A stretch of DNA of 64,000 bases from Przewalskia tangutica (taxonomy: Eukaryota; Streptophyta; Magnoliopsida; Solanales; Solanaceae): contig CM056733.1 of assembly GCA_029844215.1 (NCBI GenBank), positions 7,871,501 through 7,935,500 of the forward strand, written 5' to 3'. Below the pieces are notes generated by a model. The model was not told the DNA's origin and did no database searches. It worked only from the letters and a program-made list of their open reading frames with translations. The position numbers were made by a program, and so were the translations under genes. This document shows, in pieces, positions 1-10,314 of the stretch. Within the stretch, counting starts at the first letter, position 1. The number at the start of each line of letters is the position of its first letter.

Positions 1-1568
1 CCCATTATGGGACTCAGTGAACAAGTGCTAGTATCTGCGCACGACTGTCATTAGTATCTTTACTCGCATCATGGATTGCATGTCCATGGAATCATAATAC
101 ATATAACATTACCGACCCTCTAGTGAGGGACTCGGTGAACATTGCCTGCCTATTATGGGACTTGGTGGATGAAATAATAACACTTGTACGAATAGCTATC
201 ATGAGCAACCTTGTGCAATTTAAATCATCTTTTGACTCTCAATAAAATCTTTAAAGTGAACTTTCATTTTTAGAAAAACCAAGACACTATCATATCATGT
301 ATCATTAAGTATTAAGATCCAATAGAACTATGTACGTCCGCCTTACACCTACTTTATAAAAAACATGACAAAAGAAGAAGGGATAGTTTCACATACCTTA
401 TCGGCTATACCAACACGATAAGTAGAATATGTCTCAAATAGGTACTTCAACCTATAATAACAATAACACTTCTATCAACTTCATGAATACTAGTATACGC
501 TATATCACATAATGACCTTCCTTTCATAAAAATTTGGGCAACACTTCCCCTATTAATACATACTTCCACAACTTACAAACAAGGCCAATAACATCAATAA
601 CCAAGTACCAATTAAGGACATAACCAAAACAACAACCAAGGTGATTCACACACCTACTTCTTATGTTAATCCAGACTCTTAATCCATATAAAAACAGTCC
701 ATATCCCAACACAACGAGGGTAAAATGTGAAGCCTTTCTACACTTTTTTATAACTTTATTCCTTTAGGACATACGTTAGAAATTTACCACATTAAACATG
801 CATAATTATAACTAAATTTCCAGCATTATAACTCCACAAGACAGTCCCTAAAACAACACAACAACGTCCCACAGTTTCATGCAGTTTCGGCCAACAACCA
901 AAACCAAAGCCCTTTCCATAACTCCTTAAAATCCAATTCATATTTCAACACTTTTAATATAAACCATATCAACTTTCAATAACAAGATTCTTTCATTTTA
1001 ACAGGCAATAAGTGACGATAACAACAATAATAACCAACGAATTCAATATACTAAAAACAGTCCAATCGACTAACATGCCAAAACTGTCTCATGCACTTCT
1101 TATTCTCCATTTCACTTAACACAAGTTCATCCCTTAACTACAACATAATTTAACTTCCATTATTCATTAAGAGGAAGAAGAATTCTTACCTTAACTTTAG
1201 CCCAAAACAGTCCCTACTTCACACGGCCACTTCTTCACTTTGCATCACTTCTTCAAGTCACAACAACACCCACGTATCCTCTACAAACTTGTAACCATCT
1301 TGCTTTCATGTTTTTCTTCCAACAAGTTCATCTCCAAGCTTAGGGGTTTTCTTAGACAAAATCGGCCAACACCATGACCCACTGTTTTGGTGTGTTAACT
1401 TGGCTTAGAACTTGGTTAAGGATCTTAATCTTGGAAAATAACTTAATCTTGTTCTTCACTTGGCCATGATTTTTCGAAAACTTTGAAGGAGAAGGAAGAG
1501 AGAAATGAGTTTGGATGAGAAGATATTTTATGATACAAATTCTTGCAATACATATATAAATAGGTGGA
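1..1568 (-). repeat. Element C, 3' LTR, distal part (split by element B)
   Basis: This is the outer part of a minus-strand LTR. Its other piece is at 36313-36639, on the far side of element B, and the left end lies beyond the window. Read on the minus strand, the sequence crosses the B insertion without a break and runs into a TATA box at about 1551-1561, followed by a CT-rich leader-like stretch, as expected for the U3/R region of an LTR. Short diverged repeats containing the palindrome CCCTCTAGTGAGGG and related GGGACTCGGTG units lie at 2-22, 119-140 and 150-170. No coding sequence is supported. The frame at 524-712 on the minus strand has no recognisable domain. Confidence 0.75.
1551..1561 (-). 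promoter_or_regulatory. TATA box of element C 3' LTR
   Basis: The minus strand reads TATTTATATATG, a TATA-like box, with the B insertion junction about 8 bp upstream of it. B therefore separates the core promoter of this LTR from its upstream U3 sequence. Confidence 0.5.
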
Positions 1569-3889
1569 TGTCACGACCTAACCTAGGGCCATGACGAGTG
1601 ACCGAGCTTAACCTGCCCGATAACCAAACTTATGTTACATGTACTCACACATGGCATTCAATAGGGTCTTTGTAACTAAATTTGGAAGTTGTAAATAGAA
1701 TACCAAAGTCCAACTGTAACTCAAAACATCTCAAAACATACTTATATATACGTAACATATCACAATGTAAGCCAATGAGGCTGCTGATACTTCTGTACAA
1801 CAAAACAATGGCCGGCAAGGCCAAACAGTACCCATGACACCCACGCTGTCTGCAGACTACTAGGAGAGTATGACTGTGCATAAGTGACGGGACAGGACCC
1901 CGTCGGACCCAGGATGTATACAAACAAAATTATACCATAACATGAACAGTTTATGAAGCAAGTGGAGCTATCTGACTCTCAATGCTGACTCCTCCTAGGT
2001 GGCTGGATCGAGTAATCGCATCCCTGAACCTGTGGGCATGGAACGCAGCCCCCGAAGAAAGGGGTTCAGTACGGAATATGTACTGAATAAGTAAGGCAAT
2101 ACTGAATCATAAAACAAGGAAAAGTGTAACAGTAAGCAAGTTTAGAAAGCAACCCGGGAGTAACCTAGAATAGCACTTTGAACCATGTCATATGGTCTCT
2201 TACACATATTCTAGCATACTCAATATAAATATAGAATATCCTACTCGTAGCCGCTTCCGGCTAACAACACAATAGTCCCTTCGGACAGCCGCTTCCGGCA
2301 TTGTCATGTTGGCCCATTCGGGCAGCCACTTCCGGCTTAAGAATATCATAATCCAGTTGATCAGGTGGAACAATAACAATACACATGATATACAGTATGA
2401 ATATGTAATGAAGTTACAAAACGTTGCACCCCTTTCAGAGTGATTTCTATTACAACTCCCTTTGGAGAGATTTTGAGAACAAGTTTTAGAGTTTCCTTCA
2501 TTTACCATTTTCTTTATAGTGAACGTGTAAGTATAATGTATCGCAGAAGCTACCTTCGAATTATTAACAAGAGTATAACATGAACGAAAGAAGACATTCG
2601 ATATCGACTCCACATCCAATTAAGAATAGAGTACTTATGTTTTACATTCTTTAGGTGTCATATAAAAGGGATCATTCCAAAATATGAAAGAAGGATTAGC
2701 CTTACATAAATGCCTCAAGCTAATCCTCTAGTCCCTTCCCGAGCTTAATCAACTAAAATACCATAAAAATATAGGGATTAAGACTAGACCAACAAGATTA
2801 TTCTAACTAATCATTTATTCTCGCTAACGGATTTGGACAAAGATCTCCCTATAATCCTACCAACCCAACAATTCCAAATTAAGCTAATAACCAACAACAA
2901 CAACAAATCTAACAATTTACAACAATAATATGAATAAACTCATCTTACAATTCTATCCAAAACAACCCCTAAACCGCAACGCCTTAATATTCGGTATACG
3001 ATAATTATAACTATATTTCTAACACTTTAATCCGTTAAATCTCCACGTAATCATCTCAATAACAATGATGAGAAAATAATACATACCTTAGAAGTAGCTC
3101 AACCACGAAAATATCATCCCCCAAGTTCAATGTTTAGCTTGAAACGACGACGACAACTCGTATTACACTTTATCCTTCACGAGCCTCGGGATTAGGGCCT
3201 CGAACTTGATCGAACCCTTGTTTTATCTCTCTAACTCTCCTCACACACTCTCTCTAAAATATTCTAGATCTTTTGGCATGCAATGAGGAAGATAATGGGT
3301 GAAAATTTTCCTTAAATAGCCAAGGAAGTGGGCCTGACCCGACTTGGAGTCGCGTTGGGCCGAGCCCACTGCCAGTATGACCTTTCCTCTTTAAAACATC
3401 CATAACTTTTATCCCTAGGTGGCATGAAGGCCCACGACCTATGGTTAGAAAGGTATTTCAATTATATATAACTTTCATTTTTTGTGTTTTCCCAAATTCT
3501 CAACATATAATGGTGTGTTGGCCTCGTAAATCTAGATCACCCGAAAACGTATCCTTAAATCATCCATTTGAAGTGCTTATACTCATATTTGGCTTAAGTG
3601 TCCCTCTTAAGACTTTCTAAACTTCCTATGTACTATTCATATAACTTGTCATATGCCCTTTATAAAATCCCGACATGTGGGCCCCATCTTAACTTACGGT
3701 TACGAGGGCTATTTGTCAAGTAACGTATTAACCAACTTACACCATATAGCCTCCACTGTCATCTATATGTTATTATTATACATATATAACCGAATCTTCA
3801 TCCCTAATCCTTGTATATCTTTACCCTCCCCTGAGCCCATACTAAGTCGTCTGCAGTCTCGGTAACATAATTTTTTCCGGGGTGTAACA
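1569..3889 (-). repeat. Element B 3' LTR
   Basis: This 2321-bp LTR pairs with 33981-36312 in the same orientation. It begins TGTTACACCCCGG and ends GGTCGTGACA on the minus strand. Three diverged copies of a cag-ccgcttccggc motif lie at about 2249-2336. A TATA-like CTATTTAAGG lies near 3310 on the minus strand. The frames at 1645-1923 and 2200-2619 (minus) and 3653-3865 (plus) have relatives in the other LTR but no protein domain, so I do not call them genes. Confidence 0.85.
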
Positions 3890-3903
3890 TCCTCCCCCCT
3901 TAG
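3890..3903 (-). other. Element B polypurine tract
   Basis: The minus strand reads CTAAGGGGGGAGGA directly against the 3' LTR, the normal site of plus-strand DNA priming. Confidence 0.8.
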
Positions 3904-4255
3904 AAACATTCGTCCTCAAATGTTGAAAATATGTAACTTATAGAAGTTTTATGGATAGTTAAACAATAGAGTAAAACATGACGGTACTATTTAAGGTCAA
4001 ATTAATCGTATCTAATACCGCCAGTATCATGTTATAATAACTAAAATGTTACATATCAAGGGTAGTCTTCTATTCGTTTACCCTAGTTCCGATTTATAGC
4101 TATGGTCTTGCTATTTTTTGGGCACTTTCCCCCTTAAGGTTTCAACTAAGTTTTTCACTAAGTCTTTTGTCTCGATTTACCCCATTAACTCCTATGCTTG
4201 TATCCTAACTTATGTTGTAATACATCATGTCATAGTGGTAAGGGACAGTTCGTAT
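3904..4255 (-). other. Element B internal 3' tail
   Basis: This is the end of B's internal region, between the polypurine tract and the G insertion. It begins with the inverted repeat AACATTCG / CAAATGTT (3905-3924) found beside the polypurine tract of most elements here. The rest is AT-rich and I see no coding content. Confidence 0.6.
4251..4255. repeat. Target-site duplication of element G, left copy
   Basis: The sequence cgtat is repeated exactly at 13798-13802, immediately after the right end of G. Confidence 0.85.
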
Positions 4256-7200
4256 TGTTATACCCCGTATTTCCAGAGTATGTACGTAAGGACGTACGTA
4301 GAAAAATTTGAACTTTTACATAGGCTTGGCCGAATTAACTTTGTTCACAACACCCGATTAGAGTCGTTTTTGACTAAACGTTTCCACATTAGCCGTAGGA
4401 AAATTCGCTATGTCATTTTTAATTTTGCGGATTTTTCCGAGAGACGAACATTTTGGACCAACAAGAGGCGACACTTGTCACCCTCTCATGGAACACCTTG
4501 GGCGGTAATTGTGGTGGCCAAAGTACGCCATTGTGGTCAAGGGTTGGTAGGATATTTTTGTGTTAGTTGGCTAGTGTGCACTTGGCAAGATCTCGCCCTA
4601 CACTTGCTATGCACTGCTAGATCTTGGCCATTGGTCGCCTTGGCTTGTACTATAAATACCCCCTTTGGAAGACTTATTCATCCATTCCACAAAGTTTCTT
4701 AGTCTTGAAAGCCTTCCTCTCCCTTGTAGTGGTTCGTCCCTCCTCTCCTTTGAGAAAGGCCTTGGCCGAGAGCACCCTTTCCCCTTGGCGAGAGTTCCCC
4801 ACAGTGGGTAGCCGAGGGTATACACCCCCTCCTGGTGCTAGCCGTGGGTACCTCCCTAGCCTAGTTGTTCTCGTGATAATACCCCTCTGGTAGAAATACT
4901 CTCAAAGTATTGTTATAATGCCCAAATTACCTTAGCCGTATACCTTGTAGTATTCTAAGGTTATACTTATACTAAAAGCCCGTAAATACTATTATACTTC
5001 CTGGTCACCAAACCGAAACCCTAAGGAAATCTTCATAGTTGGTTGAAGTATTTAAGTAAGTTGGTTAGAACTTCTAAGGGTTGTTTGGAGCGGATTGAGC
5101 GCACGAGTAGAGCTAAACCTTGCTCGTGATCGACATTAACTTGGATAATTATGGGCTTATCGAGGTAATTATCTTGTCCCCTATTGTAATTGGAAATTAC
5201 ATGTTGTTAGACTATATAGTTGAAGTATACTATATAGAATCGAACGTAGTATCGCAATGTCTTTTGACTTAAGCTGAATAATAAGAAACCTTTTCAAAGA
5301 AGAGTACCGAATCAGAATTACATAGATCAGACTGATGAGACTTGTGTAGCTTTTCTCGTGAGGTAGAATTGTGCACGTCCGATTAGACGTATAACCCCGT
5401 CGTTGGCTTGAGCGGCCCCGATAGAGAGGAGATTTACGCTGCCATGCGGGGAGGTCGCCGAATTTTCTCGTAGAATGTTCTACGAAGAGATCTAGATGTT
5501 AATAAGCGCCTTGTGGCCTTATAGGTTGAAGTACTACGTGTGGCGCGATCTACTTGGCTTAAGGAGTAGCCGACGGTTGGAAGTACTTGGAGCGTTTTGC
5601 TATTAGTCGATACTCGTCGCGAGGTATGTGAACCTCTTCCTATCTCTTCTAGCATGATATGTGTGAACTACGTAGTATGGTAGACGTACATGTGCTAAAT
5701 GTATTTGATTGGTTTAAAACATAAAGTGTTATAACGGCTTTATGGGAAGTTGGTTATAACAGCTTTATGTTGGTAAGAAAATACTTATGGTTTTTAAAAG
5801 GTAACTGATTTGAACTATAACTGGCTTGTTATGGGTTAATAAAGAACTTGAAGTAATACTTGGTTTTTGAAAACTTAAGAGTTATACTAGCTTTATGGGA
5901 AGTTAGGTATAACGGCTTAAGAATGTTTTACTGATTTCGGAAATCAGCATGTGTATCGACAAACCACTGCAGCGTTAATAAAAGGAAATGTTTTGACAGA
6001 TTAAGTATTATTAAAACCAGTAGAAACTTCCATCTGCATGTGCTAAGATGAGACAAAATGATATTTCCTGTGTCATGGTTGCTGTAATAAGATTGTTATA
6101 AACAAGAATATCCTACTCACATATAAGGCTTATGTTTCTCAGATGGTTTAAAAGAGAATTATATTCTTAAATAAATAAGGCTAGGAACTACGAAACCTTT
6201 CTAAAATAAGAAACGTGAACATTTGAAATTAGGCAAACTTGGACGTTTGAAAAAGAATGTTGTTACTTGGTTTTACTAAGAGAAGTGTTTTGATTTACTT
6301 CAAAAGATAATCACTCTATTGTTATATACTACGGGTATTGTGTGACTTTTGTGAAAGTAACATATCTTTAAAGAGTTATTTTATAAAGTACTTTGGGGAT
6401 AAAAACCCGATCTCGTTAATCATATAGTAGAAAGTACCTTATGTGTGAATAACTTGATTGTATTGGTTTGTGATAGCCTTGTAATACCTTCGTGTTGATT
6501 TGATAAGTAATCATATTAGGATGCTACGTGTGTTAGTATTCTGTGATGTTTGTGTAAAGGGGTTTTCCCTTGATTGTGCTTATGTTGTTTAAACGATAAA
6601 CTGTTATGTTGGTATTATACCACTCACCGTGTTTCCGGGGGTTAAGCTGCCCTCCGATGCGGGGTAGACTCAGCGATGCAGGACCATGATTCGAGAATAC
6701 CTCATGCGGGTCCCGGGCCTATGCGAGCTACGAGTTCCGTGTTAGTGTGCGGCCTTTATGGTCACGCGGTCATGTGCCACGCGATCGCGAGTCCGGCGAC
6801 GCCGGAGTAGCTACCTCGACGCGGGGTTATACCTCATGCGGGCCTATGAGATTGGCCTATCGCGGAGTCGCGAGAGTTCCAGGCTAGACGCGCACATTTG
6901 ATATTGCGCGCGGCGACCGCCTTTGATCATGCGACGGTGCAGGCAGATATCATGGTACGCTTTATGACCTTGTTAGTACTGGGTGTTAGTAGTCGGCTAT
7001 GCCTTCGCATTTACCTGCATCGCTTTATTTGGACACAGTGGGACCCGTTGTTCATGTGTATTCCTCGTGCTTTTCTATCATCGATCGCCGGTGAGAAGGT
7101 ATTCCACGCATGATTGATGTTGTGGGCGTGAGACCCATTGTTATATCGAGTGATGACTTCGAGGCGTGAGTCCCTTACTGCATACGATCGCTATTTATCA

Positions 7201-7703
7201 GGAATCGTAGTTTGGTTATCATACATGTCTCCCGCTTATGACTACTATGATTTCATTTACTGATCTTCATGTTTCACATACTTAGTACTGTCAGATCGAC
7301 CTCCTTGGGCCGCGTTCATGCCGCAGTAAAGGTACACCGCCGATCGTTGATCCTCGCCTAGTGGTCACGTCAGGCGTTTGGGAAGCTCCGTTCCTCCGAG
7401 GCTTATCTTCGTATAGTCCCCGGTTGTTGTAAAGCCATTCGTGGTATGACGGCCCCGTCCGTCGTTGTTGTCATATCATTCGTAGAGGTCTTTAGTACTG
7501 TTGTGGGCAGGGTTTGTAAAAAGGATTAAACTGTTCAGGTTGAAAGAGTTGTTGTTTTTATATATATGCCGAAAGGCAAGTTTTCACAGGTTATTGTTTA
7601 TACTTCTGTTATTTTATGTTATTGATTTATGTTCCGCTGATTTTCTCTGATGTATGACTACCGGGTGCCCGGTAGGCACGATCACGCCCGGTTCGTCGTG
7701 ACA
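4256..7703 (+). repeat. Element G 5' LTR
   Basis: 3448 bp, paired with 10315-13797. It contains a TATA box, a hairpin CTGATTTCGGAAATCAG (5931-5947), repeated TATAAC-GGCTTTATG motifs (about 5730-5770 and 5880-5925) and an atgcgg-rich repeated stretch (about 6650-6880). Small frames here (for example 4118-4702 and 6898-7113) do not resemble any protein I know. Confidence 0.87.
4651..4658 (+). promoter_or_regulatory. TATA box of G 5' LTR
   Basis: TATAAATA followed by a short C run. It is conserved in the LTRs of E, H and F and in the 5' LTR of I, about 0.4 kb into each LTR. Confidence 0.6.
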
Positions 7704-7707
7704 AAAG

Positions 7708-7718
7708 TGGTATCGAGC
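7708..7718 (+). other. Element G primer-binding site
   Basis: TGGTATCGAGC lies 4 bp after the LTR. The plant initiator-Met-tRNA site is TGGTATCAGAGC. This copy reads CG where CAG is expected, as do the copies in H and F. Confidence 0.75.
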
Positions 7719-7762
7719 GATTAATCCTCTGAAAGTGTCTACGCATCAGATCCGAGAGTCTT

Positions 7763-7796
7763 GATTATCGGAGTGTTGTGCATAACATCAATAATC
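7763..7796 (+). promoter_or_regulatory. Leader hairpin of element G (partly degraded)
   Basis: Outer arms GATTAT / ATAATC with a loop close to TTGTGCAT. The inner stem is weakened compared with I and F. See the finding on the possible dimer-initiation stem-loop. Confidence 0.45.
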
Positions 7797-7902
7797 AGGA
7801 GGCTATACGAGATTTAGGATAGGTTTCTACACTTCTCACTCTGAGATCGTGCCTTAGAGCTGTTGTAAGTTGGACCTCTAACGTATTTCTTTCCTTACCG
7901 CT

Positions 7903-8680
7903 ATGCCTCCGCGTAGGCAAACCCGCCCAGAGGGCAAGGCGCACGGAGGCGAGCAGTAGAGTACAGAGGGTTACGTGGGCACAGACCCAATCATCACCTG
8001 GGGTGGTGCTTCATTCGGGGAGTTTTGCGACGTCACTAGCCCCAGCAGAGTTTAGCACGGCGGCGGCAGTTCCTACTGCGGCCATGATATATGAACCTTC
8101 AGTTCCACGACTGGGGACAGAGAATATAGATTGCAAAAAGGCGACCCTGTTACTAGCTATGGATTTGGCTACCAGAGTGTACCGATGTACCGCGAGTCTT
8201 GATGACTATCTAAGAGAGGGTTGAGCGAAAGTAATTCTTCAGTTAGGCTTGAGCATGGCCCGTATGCGGCTTATGCGCAGCAGTCGAGAAACGTAGAGAT
8301 CGACGTTAACGGCGACGAAGAGGGCCGAGAGCAGCGTCCTTTAGTAACCTTTGAGGCGAGTCGCCTCACCACGGATTAGATTATGCACGCCCACGGCGAG
8401 AAAAGGTCCTCCACGGGGTTCGGGGCGTTCGGTACGCAGAGTTGGTCGAGCTCCAGCTTCCGATTCACTACACGTAGGTTCCACACCGGATTCGATTTTT
8501 CCCCAAGATTCACGGTGCGATGCACGCCATCCCGGGAATGTCATCTTTTAGTTAGTACTTGTTTTACCTACGACCGCCGTGGTCCGATGTCGAAAGAGTG
8601 TCCTTGTAGGAGGACTTAGCCTTCAGGATCGATGGGTAGTCGTCACCTTCCTTAGCTATGCGCCCTACGGGGCAGGTTTG
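7903..8680 (+). pseudogene. gag: Element G gag, broken and internally deleted
   Basis: Gag would coat the element RNA and form the particle. The likely start is ATG at 7903 (MPPRRQ...), the same Met-Pro-Pro-Arg start as in D, E and F. Most of the capsid core is missing: after a short variable N-terminus the sequence jumps to the end of the capsid (near 8155-8222, RVYRCTASLDDYLREG, compared with RVHRYVTGLDDY in relatives). The zinc knuckle at about 8560-8605 reads CFTYDRRGPMSKEC, so one Cys has become Tyr and the His has become Pro. Frameshifts and stops separate the parts. It cannot encode a working Gag as written, although some changes may be sequencing error. Confidence 0.7.
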
Positions 8681-8689
8681 ATTAGAACG

Positions 8690-9208
8690 ACTTAAGGGAG
8701 TGGAGCAGTAGATACAGGTTTATCCTTAACCCTCTAGAGATTGGTAGCGTATGATGAGATGAGTATATCTTAAGTGTTGTGTTCTGATAGCAGAGTGTAT
8801 ATTGTGATTAGAAATCTTGGTTAGTTAACCAAGTAAGATTTGGGGGATAGAGAAAGTGTGAGCCTTAGAGTGTTATTCGTGGAGACCTTAGAGGTAAGGC
8901 CATCTCGAGTAAAGGTGTAGTGTTCATGTTTGACCCTTATAAGAGTGCATTATGCACGTGAGTTATGTTTGTGGGATAAGTCCCTGAGTAGTGTGGAATG
9001 AAAGAGGGTAGTTGAGCTAAGAAGACCGCTAGGTTTTCGTAACGTGATTAGTGAGAGTTTTCCTTCGGAGCTAGCGCGCGGCACGGGTCGGGTTGAGGCC
9101 ACGTTGCGGGTCAACCCGCGGCATGTTTGGTGGTGGGGTCAGTTTGTGATGGTTCCGCCTTGTGGTAGGATCACAAGGGTGTTTGGCCCAAGTTCGGTTA
9201 ACCAACAG
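8690..9208 (+). other. Conserved non-coding module of the non-autonomous lineage (G copy)
   Basis: This lies where protease, RT and RNase H would be in a full element. Recognisable relatives are in H (18200-18720, minus), I (23671-24150) and F (58990-59490, minus), although these four elements are separate insertions. Shared landmarks, in order, are an AGGT(A/T)TATCC start (8716-8725), a CTCTAGAG-like box, the hairpin AATCTTGG...CCAAGTAAGATT (about 8811-8839, also in H), a GGAGACCTTAGA block, and a GC-rich block with the words GGGTCGGGTTG and CCCGCGGC. No shared open frame is visible. Confidence 0.65.
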
Positions 9209-9980
9209 ACGAAGTTCGTGGAGGCGTCGACCGATGAGTCGGGCCGATGGGGCAGCCCATCGTGTTCTTCGGCCAGACCGCTCACTCGGCGATGTTGATT
9301 TATCGAAGGTTGTAAGGCTGCACGGTGCCTACCTTCACCTTATGTCGCATGTGAAGCCCGTGTTGTGGCTATTTTCGCTTTCTAAAAGTTTTACCAGCGT
9401 GGTTAGGAACTCGGTGAGTCTCGATCGCATTCACCCGCCAGATGTGGATTCCAGGGGTAGTTGTGGGGATTGTCGTTTCCTGTGGAGGGAGTGCTTAAAC
9501 TACCATTTCAGTGTTCGGATGTCGCCTTATAAAGCCTTGTAGGGGCGGAAGTGTAAGTCACGGCCGATTGGTTCGATGTTGGCAAGATTCGGATAGTCGG
9601 TTGAGCTTGTTCCAGCAGATCGTGGATAGGTAAAGCTTGTCTAGAAGAGGTTCGGCACTCGGAGAAATCTTGCGGATAATCGGCGACGACGCTTAGAGTT
9701 CTGGTTGACGGTCTGTCTTCTTGAAAGTACCACCCGTTGGGTATGACGAGTTTTGGAAAACAGAGGAACTTAGCGAGTTACTTTGGGCCCTTTGAGTTCA
9801 TGTGAAGAATAGGCGGTTGCCTATATGTTAGCTTTGCCGCTCGACTTAGGAGGCAATACGTCCGTCTTTCGTATTGATATGTTCGGGAAAGTATCGGAGA
9901 TCCATCCAGTGTTCCTGTTAATGATGACCACGTTAGAGATAGTAACCCGAGTTTTGGCGAGCGATGCTTTAAATGTGGGA
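9209..9980 (+). pseudogene. pol: Element G integrase and chromodomain-linker remnant
   Basis: Scattered frames retain pieces of a chromovirus integrase. A GCTVP-like stretch near 9310-9340 corresponds to the VVRLHGVP segment of the catalytic core. A copy of the APYEALYGRK segment is near 9512-9550, and LALPLDLGG followed by a FRIDMFGK segment (9828-9890) corresponds to the linker before the chromodomain. The catalytic acidic residues cannot be traced and several frameshifts are present. RT and RNase H are absent upstream. The same remnant is in F (58180-58990, minus). Confidence 0.55.
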
Positions 9981-10301
9981 AGAGTTCGAGTATACACGAC
10001 CTCGGGGATCGCGTGCAGCCGGTACCATTTGTTGGGTCGGGAGTGACACTAGAAACTCACGGCAAAGTGACAAAAGTGGTATCATTTCTTTTGTAAAGAG
10101 AAGGTCACGAAGGAATATGTTTTAGACCCTGGAGAGAGGTGGTTGTGGTTATGTTAGAGGTGATTCCTCGTGGACTTGGATGTAAGAATTTGCGCAGATG
10201 TTTACGTGGCGGGTGTGGCAGATCGTCCTCGTAAGTATAGTAGTGAAGACTATCTTGACGCGTTTGTTTCGAGACTTAGAAAGAACATTCGACGAATGTT
10301 T
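9981..10301 (+). other. Element G 3' internal tail with pre-PPT inverted repeat
   Basis: Non-coding. It ends with AACATTCG and CGAATGTT (10284-10300) directly before the polypurine tract. Confidence 0.55.
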
Positions 10302-10314
10302 CTAAGGAGGAGAA
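10302..10314 (+). other. Element G polypurine tract
   Basis: CTAAGGAGGAGAA abuts the 3' LTR start TGTTATACC. Confidence 0.8.

Noticed and set aside
2200..2619. 139-codon frame in B's 3' LTR, with a 111-codon relative at 34715-35050
   Set aside because: Repeated because both are LTR copies. It has no domain, the two frames differ in length and start, and it crosses the variable CCGCTTCCGGC repeats.
4118..4702. 194-codon plus-strand frame in the G 5' LTR
   Set aside because: It starts before the LTR boundary in B's tail, crosses the insertion junction and spans the TATA box. Its counterpart in the other LTR is frame-shifted. It is not a gene.
4256..7703. LTR-length region as a possible satellite or centromeric repeat
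   Set aside because: TG...CA ends, primer site, polypurine tract and a perfect target duplication show it is an LTR of a discrete element.
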